A stretch of DNA of 63,379 bases from Shewanella hanedai (GCF_007197645.1 NZ_VKGK01000031.1:1-63379); one strand, 5' to 3'; shown: positions 1 to 9,177, counted from the first letter of the stretch. Notes: generated from the sequence alone by a model not told the origin. A program made the numbers and translations.

Positions 1-57
1 TTTGCCTTGAGTAACCTTAGCAATCACATCAACAGTAAGTTGGGATTGAGAATCCAT
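1..57 (-). CDS. N-terminus of a truncated gene, possibly a transposase
   Basis: Reading the minus strand, an ATG at 57-55 opens a frame of 19 codons that runs off the window. It is preceded by a good Shine-Dalgarno AAGGA. The peptide begins MDSQSQLTVDVIAKVTQGK. A short leader like this followed by a helix-turn-helix is typical of some IS transposases, and three direct repeats lie directly upstream (124-199), which would suit transposase binding sites. That reading is inference; only 19 residues are visible, and a regulator is equally possible. Confidence 0.45.
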   Translation of the reverse strand, partial: MDSQSQLTVDVIAKVTQGK

Positions 58-123
58 AATGATCATCCTTAGTAACCTCTAAAAGCTCACAGTGGCAATC
101 AGAGAACTACTAAAAGTTAGATC

Positions 124-199
124 CGTCAATTTCCCTTGGTAATTATTAAAAACGACAAAGTCGCTTGGTAGTTAAGGTACGACAAAGTCCCTTGGTGAT
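124..199. repeat. three direct ~20-bp iterons upstream of the truncated gene
   Basis: Three related 20-mers start at 124, 153 and 180. The second and third share CGACAAAGTC(G/C)CTTGGT; the first is CGTCAATTTCCCTTGGT. Spacing is 29 and 27 bp, roughly every two and a half to three helical turns. The core CTTGGT is identical in all three. Iterons just in front of a recombinase-like start codon resemble the multi-site ends of some transposons. No replication origin features were seen. Confidence 0.55.
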
Positions 200-310
200 C
201 ACATTTAGGTTCTTCGAGTAGCTAACTCATTTTTGGACAAAAATTCGTTAGATCTAAAGCTCTGGAAATGACAATTACCCATTAGATAAAGTATGGAAAG
301 CCGAGATGTG

Positions 311-432
311 GCAACGCCTTACTAAAACTCGGCTAACTGCCACGAAATCCAAGCAAAGCCACCGTAATCACTATACCCAATCAAGCCAAAAGCGCCAAAG
401 GTTAGCTGTCGCTCTTAATCCATTTGTTAGGC
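311..432 (-). other. attC-like (59-base element) recombination site
   Basis: Read on the minus strand, the site opens with GCCTAAC at 432-426, which fits the RYYYAAC border of integron attC sites, continues AAATGGATTAAGAG, and shows a VCR-like arrangement of spaced complementary blocks over about 120 bp. Its first base is shared with the TAG stop codon of the neighbouring gene, the usual geometry of a gene cassette. The far border (GTTRRRY) is not clear, so the site may be decayed or the resemblance may be partial. Confidence 0.35.
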
Positions 433-1214
433 TAAGAATTTGAAGCACATACCAAAATAGATGTTAATAGTTCTGTGAATTTAACATTCAATTTTAAATA
501 CTCAACAAATAAACTAGCCAGAACACTAATCAGAAATGAGCTAAATAATGTTAAGCCAATAGAAAACAAGGGGTATTTCTTAATAAAAGTTTCAACTCTC
601 GACAAGAGTGGCTTACGGATCTTTTTAAGTTCCTTCTCCAAGCCTGAAACAAACCCTTCAGGTATGTTTTTTCCATTGATGAACGACTTACACTCATTAC
701 AAATACATGGACTCTCAGTGTTGTAGATGATATCAAATTTGTCCCCATTCATATCGAATAGACACCCTCTTGTATCAACATGAACAATATTGTAGGCCTC
801 CTCACTACATACAGAATCAAGAGCAAAACTAAGTGCTACAACTTCATAAATATTCTTAATAATAAAGTTTTCTAGCGAGATGCTGTTATTCAGTAAAAGT
901 TGGTCGACACCAGATATAGATAAGCACACTGCATTAGGGTTCAATCTATGTAGATAAAAGCCATCATCATACCGATAGTTCATAATAGCAAATGTAATAT
1001 CGTTATTTTTTGGTGAACCAACCATACTACTGACTTCTTTGACAGAGTACTCTACATCCAAAAAACCATCATTTTTTTTTGCCTCAGGTAGCTTTTCTTT
1101 AGATTCAATACCAACGACTTCAAAATACTTGGACTTAAGCCCAAGTAACTTCTTTTTGTCTATTTCATGTCTAGGATGACCAAGAAATAGCAGTTTAATT
1201 CTAACCTTTTCCAA
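432..1214 (-). CDS. unknown protein with C-terminal membrane anchor, possible integron cassette gene
   Basis: A 260-residue protein that I do not recognise. The first ~170 residues look soluble and mixed alpha/beta. A CICNEC cysteine cluster near residue 170 could bind a metal. A basic stretch (KELKKIRKP) precedes a hydrophobic segment at about 216-240, so the protein is probably tail-anchored with its bulk in the cytoplasm. Codon and residue use is AT-rich (many Lys, Asn, Ile), unlike the housekeeping genes to the right. The gene ends exactly at the attC-like border and sits between repeats, so recent acquisition is likely. No partner gene is adjacent. Confidence 0.6.
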   Translation of the reverse strand: MEKVRIKLLFLGHPRHEIDKKKLLGLKSKYFEVVGIESKEKLPEAKKNDGFLDVEYSVKEVSSMVGSPKNNDITFAIMNYRYDDGFYLHRLNPNAVCLSISGVDQLLLNNSISLENFIIKNIYEVVALSFALDSVCSEEAYNIVHVDTRGCLFDMNGDKFDIIYNTESPCICNECKSFINGKNIPEGFVSGLEKELKKIRKPLLSRVETFIKKYPLFSIGLTLFSSFLISVLASLFVEYLKLNVKFTELLTSILVCASNS

Positions 1215-2304
1215 CTTTATACCTTATTGTTAAATGAATGCTTTTAGCCTGACATTCGTATAGTGCGCATGCGCGTATATTTGGCAAAAAGCGCATTTAA
1301 TAAATCTGTTTTCAAGCCCTACCAAAGTAAAGCTATTGATTTATAAGCACTCTACCAGAGTCGTACTAAATAAACGAGAACGAAAATTTGCAAAGTGAGC
1401 ATTGATATTAATGTGTTATCGAATGTAATCAGTAACGTCATTTATCGATTAGTAAAAGTAGGTCTACTGGCTTGTTACCTAATCTGTGCAGCTTATCGCC
1501 TGAAACTGATAAAGGGGCAGAAATCAGTTTCAAATCCCAACAAGTAAAGCTAAATCGAAGAGATAGATGAACAGGTGTAGATGCGGCAGTGACCGTCCGT
1601 GACATGGCCGTTCTATGACATCCATGTCATTACGGCATTTGTGAATCCATTCACATCAGACGTCACGGCCGAGGCTATAGGGATATACTGGTGTCGTGTC
1701 ACTGAAGTAGCTGCACATACCTCGCTGGAGGCGATAAGCAGCAATGAAGATACAAGATTCAACAACACACCCAACACCAATTCAGATAAAAGTTAACACA
1801 TAGAAAATGTAATCAGCCTTCATTCGAAGGTTAGCTAACTTTGCGGCAGAAATTAGTCAGAAATTCGGATATTAAGTTACTGACGAAGCCAAATCGCAGA
1901 GATACTATTCTTGTAAATCAGCAAGTGAAGGTGCGGCTGCGAGCTTCCAAAACAAGGTGAGGTATCGCGTAGTGATACTCTTCGAGCGAGAGGCTGGGAT
2001 GCCGAACTGGCACTTTAACAGGGAAGCTATTTGTTTTGGTAGAGACCACATGGCAGAAAATGTTCCAGACATTTTTCTGCATTTCCTCCATCCCTGGAGG
2101 TCAGACGTGCTTGCGGCGTTTCGTAGAACCTTCTCTAAGAAATAGTGCACATCCCCCGCTGGGAAGCGATAAATATCAATGAAGGTATGGTCTTAAATAA
2201 CCTAACCAATACCAAATCAGCCAAATGCACCAGATCAGAAAAAGTAATCAAGCTTCATTTGAAGCTAGCTGATTCTGTGGTGCAGACTTTGTTATCAGTG
2301 AATA
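1215..2304. repeat. gene-free block of degenerate tandem repeat modules
   Basis: No convincing gene is present. A 34-bp block (CAAGTAAAGCTAA, then CGAAGAGATAGATGAACAG) occurs at 1541-1574 and again at 2636-2669. A palindrome, CCTTCATTCGAAGG, occurs at 1817-1830 and 2777-2790, with a variant AGCTTCATTTGAAGCT at 2251-2266; each is preceded by a version of GAAAATGTAATCA. GCGATAA...CAATGAAG-type blocks recur near 1730, 2165 and 2695. Short open frames here lie inside these modules and look like repeat-derived noise. A diverged copy of the 1553-1607 part occurs at 46751-46805. Confidence 0.7.
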
Positions 2305-2430
2305 TTATTCTTGTCTATAGATACCTTGCAGACTTTTTATCATGACTCCAATAATGGCAACGACAATCGGAACACCTGCGATACTCGTCAGCACTGAAAA
2401 AAGGGCTGGGACACTCTTTACAAACTCCAT
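2305..2430 (-). CDS. 41-residue single-span membrane peptide
   Basis: ATG at 2430-2428 is preceded by AAGG at a suitable distance. The frame gives 41 residues and stops at TAA (2307-2305). It starts MEFVKSVPALF, has one hydrophobic span at about residues 13-31 (SVLTSIAGVPIVVAIIGVM), and a short basic tail ending KSLQGIYRQE. About 40 bp after the stop comes the palindrome at 2251-2266 followed on this strand by a T-rich run, a plausible terminator. Size and layout resemble small membrane peptides, including type I toxins, but no antisense RNA was identified. Function unknown; it could also be a remnant carried by the repeat block. Confidence 0.5.
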   Translation of the reverse strand: MEFVKSVPALFSVLTSIAGVPIVVAIIGVMIKSLQGIYRQE

Positions 2431-2818
2431 GGGGAAACCTTAGCTCATTAAATACCAAGGGATAAGATTGCATGCCGAACAGTTTTAGAGTTTGATTTTG
2501 CTCACAAAAATATTTTCTTAAAGTATTGTTAATCTAAGCGAGGTAAAAAGTTAATCTAAATCTCCACAATACGAGCCAACACGGCTTAATTGAAGGTTAG
2601 GTAACTTTAGGCTGAAACGAGTTACAGCATTTTACCAAGTAAAGCTAACCCGAAGAGATAGATGAACAGAAGCATCTGCACAAAATCTCACCGCAGGTGA
2701 TAGATAACGATGAAGGTATGGTTTACAGAAATACCGCCCAAAAATAATAAACTTAAAATTAAGAAAATGTCATCAGCCTTCATTCGAAGGCCAAAAAACC
2801 TGTTATGGGGAGGAACTG
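2431..2818. repeat. second part of the repeat block, gene-free
   Basis: This stretch holds another copy of the 34-bp block (2636-2669), a GGTTAGGTAACTTTAGG segment at about 2594-2610 that resembles 1829-1842, and the palindrome at 2777-2790. On the minus strand the palindrome lies just after the DUF2913 gene and may act as its terminator, although no long T run follows. No gene is supported. Confidence 0.6.
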
Positions 2819-3451
2819 TTAATCCAGTAACAACGCCAAAGCGGGTTGCTTATTGCCTGGAAAGACGCGGTACGCTTTATGATGCTTAATCAAGCTGGAC
2901 TTCTTATCGCCCTGGCTCACTAATAAACCATGTTTGGCGGCTGCTTGTGCCAATAACTGCTCATCAGCGCGCACGTACAGGGTGATCGATTTAATGATTT
3001 TGTGCTCTTTGATGCGTCCTTGATACTGTTCAGCCGAGATTATCAAGCTGTTGCGTCCATCACTGGCTAATTTAAGCTTAGTGTCGACTTCGGCATCTAG
3101 AATCACCAGCCAGTCATTTTGCTCGAGTTCGGTCAGCATTGCTTGTAGGGCATCACCTAAGTGTTTTGAGCTCACTACAGCACTGTATTGCGTATTGATC
3201 CGTTTAAACATTAATGGCAGCTGAGCACCAGCGCCCATGCTTCTTGCAATGCTGATCCAGTGAGTCAGATCATCTGCGACTAATTTTGCAAAACGGCGCT
3301 CTTTTAATGCTTGAACCATCCAACTGCATAGAAAGTGACTTTCAGCTGTGGTTGTATTAATTGCACTGGTATTAGCTGATCTCTGTTCGAGCGCAGCAAG
3401 CCCTGCTTGTACGAGTTCCAAAAGGGCTTGATTATAGGTTTGCTCTGTCAT
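2819..3451 (-). CDS. DUF2913 family protein
   Basis: A 210-residue soluble protein without signal peptide or membrane span. It resembles the DUF2913 family, which is found mainly in Shewanella, Vibrio and relatives: an N-terminal helical part with SHFLCSWMVQALKERRF near residue 38 and a C-terminal part with LVSQGDKKSSLIKHHKAYR. No biochemical role is established for the family. The basic C-terminal half could bind nucleic acid, but this is only a guess. The gene is monocistronic, with repeats downstream and a thioredoxin-fold gene upstream in the same direction. Confidence 0.7.
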   Translation of the reverse strand: MTEQTYNQALLELVQAGLAALEQRSANTSAINTTTAESHFLCSWMVQALKERRFAKLVADDLTHWISIARSMGAGAQLPLMFKRINTQYSAVVSSKHLGDALQAMLTELEQNDWLVILDAEVDTKLKLASDGRNSLIISAEQYQGRIKEHKIIKSITLYVRADEQLLAQAAAKHGLLVSQGDKKSSLIKHHKAYRVFPGNKQPALALLLD

Positions 3452-3500
3452 TGAGTTTCTATTCAGTTCTATTCTGTTCTATGAAAGTGGGGATTATAAC

Positions 3501-4139
3501 CTACATAGGAACTAAACTCGCTGCCGTTTCTATTAATTTTGCCGCGGGTCGCACTCTAAAGTTAGGGTTCACATATTGAAAGTGGATAAGTCCTTTTGCA
3601 TCACTGATATAGATAGCGGGTACAGGTAAAACCAAGCGTTTATCACCTTCTGGCGTGACCTTGAGTAGGTTATCGAGCTTTAACTTAGCTAAGTAACGCT
3701 TGGTGGTTTTTTCACTGGTGTAGTAAGCGAGGCCAAAGGCTTGCATGGCATTAAGATCGGTGTCAGACAATAGAGTGTAGGAGAGGTCTTGATCTATCAT
3801 TGAGGCTTTTAGTTTTTCAGGGCTGTCTGGGGAGATCCCGATAAGCTGAAACCCCATCTCTATTAACTTTGGCTCTATCTCTTTTAATTGACCCATTTGT
3901 GAATTACAAAATGGACACCAACCGCCACGATAGAAGAAAATAATACTGGGTTTCCCATCGGTTAAGGTTAATAGATCGACCGTCTCACCAGCGAGGGTTT
4001 TCACCTGAGCAGAGGGTAAGGTTTGGCCATTCATTAACGGCATAACATTGAGTTCATCGCTGGCAATGGGCTTAGCGACAGCATGGAAAGAGAGGCTGGT
4101 TAAACATAACAGTAGTACGGTCAGTGTTTTGGTGAACAT
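3501..4139 (-). CDS. exported peroxiredoxin-like (AhpC/TSA, thioredoxin fold) protein
   Basis: This 212-residue protein begins with a signal peptide (MFTKTLTVLLLCLTSLSFHAVA, cleavage near residue 22). The mature part carries the thioredoxin-fold segment PSIIFFYRGGWCPFCNSQ with a CxxC pair at Cys75 and Cys78, as in AhpC/TSA-type peroxiredoxin-like proteins. It probably acts in the periplasm on peroxides or as a thiol oxidoreductase. Classical peroxiredoxins use a PxxxT/SxxC motif; here WCPFC replaces it, so peroxidase activity is not certain. Downstream, about 50 bp away, is the DUF2913 gene, in the same direction. Confidence 0.75.
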   Translation of the reverse strand: MFTKTLTVLLLCLTSLSFHAVAKPIASDELNVMPLMNGQTLPSAQVKTLAGETVDLLTLTDGKPSIIFFYRGGWCPFCNSQMGQLKEIEPKLIEMGFQLIGISPDSPEKLKASMIDQDLSYTLLSDTDLNAMQAFGLAYYTSEKTTKRYLAKLKLDNLLKVTPEGDKRLVLPVPAIYISDAKGLIHFQYVNPNFRVRPAAKLIETAASLVPM

Positions 4140-4246
4140 CTTGGTTTGCTTCCTAATGAAATTGATATGCTGAACAGACCGAGGAAGCTAAGATTTTGTT
4201 GCAGTGATTTACGCTTGAGAGCTAAATCTTAAAAAGCACATACAAA

Positions 4247-4272
4247 AATGCCGCTCATGTGGGAGCGGCATT
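4247..4272 (-). terminator. rho-independent terminator after the DEAD-box helicase gene
   Basis: AATGCCGCTC pairs with GAGCGGCATT (10 bp) around a 6-base loop. On the minus strand it is followed by a run of T, directly downstream of the helicase stop codon. Confidence 0.85.
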
Positions 4273-4295
4273 AATCTAATTAAGTTTGTATAAGC

Positions 4296-5594
4296 TTATT
4301 TAGATTTCTTAATCTTAGCGTTAGATGAGTTTTTCACTTTTACGCGGCGACCTTGCATGTTGCGTTCAGCGACAACTTGCTCAGATACGTTATCTTGACG
4401 GTGCTGTTTCTTGGCAAAACTACGACGAGTCTGTAGTTGCTTAATCAATAGCTCACGGCTGCCCACTTCATAGCCAGGGATGGTGATACGAGGTAACTTT
4501 TTACCGATAAGCTTTTCGATATCGGCTAAGGTACGTTCCTCTTCACGGCTGACTAAAGAAATCGCAACACCTGATTTACCAGCGCGGCCAGTACGACCAA
4601 TACGGTGAACATAATCTTCAGCTAGGAATGGTAGGTCGTAGTTAACTACATATTCTAAATCTTGAATATCCAGACCACGAGCCGCCACTTCAGTTGCGAC
4701 TAATACGCGTACTTTACCCTCTTTAAACTCACGTAATGCACGACGACGGTTACCTTGAGCTTTTTCGCCATGGACAACTGATGAAGTGATTCCATCTAAG
4801 TTTAACTCTTTGACAAGCTTGTCTGCTGCATCACGCGTTGCTGTAAAGACCAGTACTTGCTTCCAGTTTTTCTTACCGATCAACTCTGAAACTAGTTCAC
4901 GCTTACGACGTTGTTCTACCGGATAAACCACTTGGCTGACAGTATCTGCGGTAGTGTTTTGCTTATCAACGCAGATGAGCTTAGGTTTAACTAATAAGTC
5001 ATTAGCTAACTTTTTAACCGATGAAGAGAATGTGGCCGAGAACAACATCTTCTGGCTGCTCTTATTCACCGATTGCAGTATCTTTTGGATATCGGCAATA
5101 AAGCCCATGTCTAGCATACGGTCAGCTTCATCTAATACGAGAAAGTCGACGTTTGACAGGTTCAAGTTACACGCTTGGATGTGCTCGAGTAAACGACCTG
5201 GTGTCGCGACAATAATGTCCGCGCCACGTTTAATTTTTTGTGCTTGAGTTTCAAGTTTTACACCACCGTAGATGGTTAAAACAGACACTTCTAAATACTT
5301 ACAGTAATCATTGATATTGTCAGCAATTTGGCTTGCTAGCTCACGAGTCGGAGTCAATATCAGCGCGCGAGTGTTAGAACGTTGAGTCTCACTCGGCTTA
5401 TCTATCATTCTCTGTAAAATAGGCAACGCAAATGCGGCTGTTTTCCCCGTACCTGTTTGGGCACTGGCTAGCACATCTTGGCCACGACGAATGGTAGGGA
5501 TCGCTTCTTGTTGAACTGGCGTCATTTTCTGATAACCACATTCAGAGATAGCGCGCAAAATCTCGGGAGCAAAACTAAAAGATTCAAATCTCAT
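4296..5594 (-). CDS. DEAD-box ATP-dependent RNA helicase, RhlE-like
   Basis: All helicase motifs are present in order: Q motif (TPVQQEAIP), motif I (AQTGTGKT), Ia (PTRELA), TPGR, II (DEAD), III (SAT), V (ARGLDI) and VI (HRIGRTGRAG). The C-terminus is basic (RRVKVKNSSNAKIKKSK), as in RhlE-type helicases that help ribosome assembly or RNA decay, often in the cold. The start was set at 5594, not at the upstream in-frame ATG (5618), because CAGGAAA lies at proper distance from it. This gives 432 residues. Monocistronic with its own terminator. The exact subfamily (RhlE or another) is uncertain. Confidence 0.9.
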   Translation of the reverse strand: MRFESFSFAPEILRAISECGYQKMTPVQQEAIPTIRRGQDVLASAQTGTGKTAAFALPILQRMIDKPSETQRSNTRALILTPTRELASQIADNINDYCKYLEVSVLTIYGGVKLETQAQKIKRGADIIVATPGRLLEHIQACNLNLSNVDFLVLDEADRMLDMGFIADIQKILQSVNKSSQKMLFSATFSSSVKKLANDLLVKPKLICVDKQNTTADTVSQVVYPVEQRRKRELVSELIGKKNWKQVLVFTATRDAADKLVKELNLDGITSSVVHGEKAQGNRRRALREFKEGKVRVLVATEVAARGLDIQDLEYVVNYDLPFLAEDYVHRIGRTGRAGKSGVAISLVSREEERTLADIEKLIGKKLPRITIPGYEVGSRELLIKQLQTRRSFAKKQHRQDNVSEQVVAERNMQGRRVKVKNSSNAKIKKSK

Positions 5595-5784
5595 CTTGGG
5601 TTTCCTGTAATAAACCAATTCATACGCCAGCGAATTTTGTCTGGAGTTACTGAAAATGCCATCAAAATGGCGGTGGCGGAGTATAGCAAGTTTACAACGC
5701 GTTTAACAGCAATGCCTGAATGACGTTATTCCTAGGATTTGTGGGCTTAGCGACCTTGAGAAGGCCGCTTTTTATGTTGTTATT

Positions 5785-7572
5785 TTAAATAGCTTTAGTG
5801 GCGCTTTTCAACCACGCCAATTCATCACCTTGCATTAATGGTGATAGGTTGGTCCAAACGAGTTGGTGATAATCGTTAAACCAGATTATTTCCGCATCGG
5901 TGAGCAGGCTCTTTTCAATAAGGCGAGAGTCCATTGGGATCATCGTGAGCGCGTCAAATTCAAATATCTCCCGCTCAATACCAGCCAGTGCTTCACACGG
6001 GCGAACATAGACTAAGTTTTCCAGACGAATACCAAACTCATTAGCACGGTAATAACCGGGTTCGTTAGAGAGCACCATGCCGGGGAGAAGCGCGACATCA
6101 TTGCTGTTTTTGGCGATACGCTGCGGTCCTTCATGCACACTCAAGAAGTGACCCACACCATGACCTGTTCCGTGGTCGTAATCAAACCCATGTTGCCAGA
6201 GGTACTGACGAGCAAAGCCGTCCAATTGTTGCCCCGTGGTGCCGCGAGGAAAACGTGCCTGATCCAATGCAATGTGACCTTTTAAGACCAAGGTGACCAT
6301 CTTCTTTTGTTCATCACTGACCTGTCCGATGGCGATAGTGCGCGTCACATCTGTGGTGCCATCAAGATACTGAGCCCCTGAATCCACCAAGTAGATGCTG
6401 TTATTGGTCATTAATGCTGGGATACCATTATTGTGGTTGTAATGACACATGGCGGCATTACCGCCTACGGCTGAGATCGTATCGAAACTGGGCTCGCGGT
6501 ACTGCGGATCGCTTAAACGGAATGTCTCCAGTTTATCGGACAGTTGGCCTTCATCATAAAAATTACCCGCTGCGACTTCTGCATCAAGCCAAGCAAGAAA
6601 GCGTGTAACAGCTGCACCATCGCGGATATGACAGGCTTTGATGCCAGCAAGTTCACTGGGGTTTTTCTGCGCTTTGGTTAACGATACCGGATCGAAACCG
6701 GCAATTAAGCTGGCACCTGCTTGCTCGGCGGTAAGCTGTGACCAAGCGTTGGCAGAATTTGGATCGGCGAGTAGTTTAACGCCTGAGAGCTCATTCAATG
6801 CCGACTGTAGCTCAGATTCGGCTCTGAAGCTGACTCCCTCTCCTACATGAGCTGCGATGCCAGCTGGCAGTTTATCCAGCTGAGTGAATAGCACCATGTC
6901 TCCGTTTGCATGAAGCAGGGCTGAGCCTAAAATCACTGGCAGACGAGGCACATCATTGCCACGAATATTCAATAACCAGCAGAAGGAGTCGAGAGCGGCA
7001 ATAAGGGCCATATCTGCGCCTGATTTCGCTACAATTTTACCTATCTCAAGGCGTTTTTGTTGACTGGTTTTTCCTGCACTTTTAGCATCAAATAAGATAG
7101 CGGGTGCGTTTGATATGGCAGGTCTGTTTTGCCAATTGAGGTCAATTGGATTCTCTTCAACCGCCACAAGCTGCATGGAGGATTTGGTGAGCTCTGATAG
7201 TGCTTTTTTCTGCCAACTAAGAGGATGTAAACGTGGGTCATAACCGATACGGGCATCAGCCGTTAAGGTGTCGGTTAACCATTGAATTTGTGGCGTGTCG
7301 GTCAGGTTAAGATATTGAAACAACTCGCCATCGACCTGTAGTTTTACTTGCACGGTGTAACGACCATCAACAAAAATAACGGCGCTGTCTTTTAGCACAA
7401 TAACCATGCCAGCAGAACCGGTGAAGTTGCTTATCCACTGCAGACGCTCATTGCGCTCAGGTACGTATTCACCTAAATATTCATCGGCGCGAGGGATGAT
7501 AAAAGCGTCGAGGTTCTCTTTTGCCATTTCACTGCGTACTGCATCAAGGCGTGAGGCTATCGTTGGTGTCAT
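5785..7572 (-). CDS. Xaa-Pro aminopeptidase (aminopeptidase P, M24B)
   Basis: A 595-residue cytosolic metallopeptidase of the long, eukaryote-like aminopeptidase P type, which removes an N-terminal residue preceding proline. Two creatinase-like N-terminal domains precede the pita-bread catalytic domain. Metal ligands are visible as Asp in LVDSGAQYLDG, Asp in TTDVTRT, His in TGHGVGHF, Glu in SNEPGYY and Glu in GIRLENL. Length matches the three-domain form (about 600 residues) and not the 440-residue E. coli PepP. It is one of two M24 enzymes in this window, the other being at 9178. The two are separated by a divergent MFS gene. Confidence 0.92.
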   Translation of the reverse strand: MTPTIASRLDAVRSEMAKENLDAFIIPRADEYLGEYVPERNERLQWISNFTGSAGMVIVLKDSAVIFVDGRYTVQVKLQVDGELFQYLNLTDTPQIQWLTDTLTADARIGYDPRLHPLSWQKKALSELTKSSMQLVAVEENPIDLNWQNRPAISNAPAILFDAKSAGKTSQQKRLEIGKIVAKSGADMALIAALDSFCWLLNIRGNDVPRLPVILGSALLHANGDMVLFTQLDKLPAGIAAHVGEGVSFRAESELQSALNELSGVKLLADPNSANAWSQLTAEQAGASLIAGFDPVSLTKAQKNPSELAGIKACHIRDGAAVTRFLAWLDAEVAAGNFYDEGQLSDKLETFRLSDPQYREPSFDTISAVGGNAAMCHYNHNNGIPALMTNNSIYLVDSGAQYLDGTTDVTRTIAIGQVSDEQKKMVTLVLKGHIALDQARFPRGTTGQQLDGFARQYLWQHGFDYDHGTGHGVGHFLSVHEGPQRIAKNSNDVALLPGMVLSNEPGYYRANEFGIRLENLVYVRPCEALAGIEREIFEFDALTMIPMDSRLIEKSLLTDAEIIWFNDYHQLVWTNLSPLMQGDELAWLKSATKAI

Positions 7573-7814
7573 AGAGGCTCCGGTTATGATTGATGAACTG
7601 GTTATGAGACGCTCATCACTGTTTTTCGTTATAGGATTGCGGCCGATTATCGCAGTTCAAATCAGGTGAGGGAAGTTAGCGCTTGATGATTTTTAGCCGT
7701 GTACTGACGAGATGTGTAAACTTTGAAACATTTTACTTGTTATTAATTAGTACATTTTTGTTTGAATCAATTAGATTAGAGTGAATGATAAATTGGGCTT
7801 AACGGGAGTGTTAA

Positions 7815-9008
7815 ATGCCATTTAATGTGTGGATTTTGACCTTAGCTCAAGCTTTTGCAATGAGCGCAGCACCGATGATGATGCTGCTCGGAGGCATTAT
7901 TGGTATTGAATTAGCGCCAGAACCCGGTTTGGCGACACTGCCGATTACTGCAATGGTGATAGGAGTGGCGATATCGGTATTGCCAGTGACGCAATTGATG
8001 CGTCGCTTTGGTCGTAAACCTATCTTCATCTCAGGTTCAGTGCTGGCAGCTATTGCGGGGCTTATTGCAGCTTATGCCACCTACGACAGTAACTTTACGC
8101 TTTTTTGCATCAGTGGTGTATTGCTTGGTACAGGCGGAGCCGTCGTGCAGCAATATCGTTTTGCAGCCATGGAAGCGGTGGAGCCAGCATTAGGTGCCAA
8201 GGCGGCATCTCGAGTTTTGCTCGGTGGTTTAGTGGCAGCATTTCTAGGGCCTGAACTGGCGGTTTTGGGGAGTGAGATTATCGACGTTCCCTATGTGGGC
8301 GCTTTTGTTTTTCTCACTTTTATCTGCACATTAGCGGCGATCACCCTGTGTTTTTATCGTGAACCCGCCAAGTTGAGCCACGCTCAAACGGATATAACCC
8401 ACAATGATGTGCGAACGTTTGGGGCCATTTTGAGCCAACCTAAGATCTGGGTTGCCATTGCTGGCGGAATCATTGGTTTTGCCATGATGAGCTTTGTGAT
8501 GACTGCCACGCCTTTGCATATGCATCATAATGAACATTACTCATTGGCGGATACTAAGTGGGTTATTCAGAGCCATATTATTGCGATGTACCTTCCCTCT
8601 CTTTTTACCGGTTACTTTGTGGCCAAATGGGGAGTCACCAAAATGATGCTTGTCGGCCTTGGCGCTTATCTGGTAACCATCGTTGTCGCGCTCATGGGCA
8701 GTGAGTTGTTGAATTATTGGAGCGCTTTGGTACTGCTAGGGCTAGGGTGGAATCTATTGTTTGTGGGTGGCACAGTGTTGCTACCTCAATGTTACCGTGA
8801 AGGAGAGGGCTTTAAGGTACAGGCGTTGAATGACACCTTAGTGTTTGGATCTCAAGCGCTGGCTTCTCTCAGCGCTGGTTGGGTTATTCATCAATTAGGT
8901 TGGCAGTTGCTGCTCAATATCTGCTTGCCTTTCATCGCATTACAACTTTTGTTGATGGCGTGGTGGCGATACGCTAAAAGCAACTCAAATGCCTTGGATG
9001 TGAGTTAA
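7815..9008 (+). CDS. MFS transporter, about 12 membrane spans
   Basis: A 397-residue hydrophobic protein with about 12 spans. The MFS signature between spans 2 and 3 is visible as LMRRFGRKPIF. It lies upstream of, and in the same direction as, the second M24 peptidase (170-bp gap), and divergent from aminopeptidase P, so it may import or export a peptide- or amino-acid-related compound. Its substrate cannot be read from sequence. Start ATG follows GGGAG at proper spacing. Confidence 0.85.
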   Translation: MPFNVWILTLAQAFAMSAAPMMMLLGGIIGIELAPEPGLATLPITAMVIGVAISVLPVTQLMRRFGRKPIFISGSVLAAIAGLIAAYATYDSNFTLFCISGVLLGTGGAVVQQYRFAAMEAVEPALGAKAASRVLLGGLVAAFLGPELAVLGSEIIDVPYVGAFVFLTFICTLAAITLCFYREPAKLSHAQTDITHNDVRTFGAILSQPKIWVAIAGGIIGFAMMSFVMTATPLHMHHNEHYSLADTKWVIQSHIIAMYLPSLFTGYFVAKWGVTKMMLVGLGAYLVTIVVALMGSELLNYWSALVLLGLGWNLLFVGGTVLLPQCYREGEGFKVQALNDTLVFGSQALASLSAGWVIHQLGWQLLLNICLPFIALQLLLMAWWRYAKSNSNALDVS

Positions 9009-9177
9009 CACGTGAGCTTGCTGGGTGATGAAAAAACTATTCACTGACACTTTGTATATTTTATGCTAAAAAGAGATTCTGATTTTATGACTGGTCAGCA
9101 AGGTCATAGACAAATAGCGACAAAGTCAGGAACTACGTAGCGTTTTCCTGATATAAAAAATATAAAAGGGTAAGCAG

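Noticed and set aside
1228..1240. GTTAAAT near the start of the 432-1214 gene as the other attC border
   Set aside because: It fits the loose GTTRRRY pattern but lies in the wrong orientation and has no paired blocks, so the cassette's second border is not established.
1599..2345. Short plus- and minus-strand frames of 60-80 codons in the repeat region
   Set aside because: They lie inside degenerate repeat modules, lack good ribosome-binding sites, and share the same repeated segments.
5750..5775. Hairpin AGCGACCTTGAGAAGGCCGCT with T run on the plus strand
   Set aside because: No plus-strand gene ends here; the minus-strand orientation has no T run, so it was not called a terminator.
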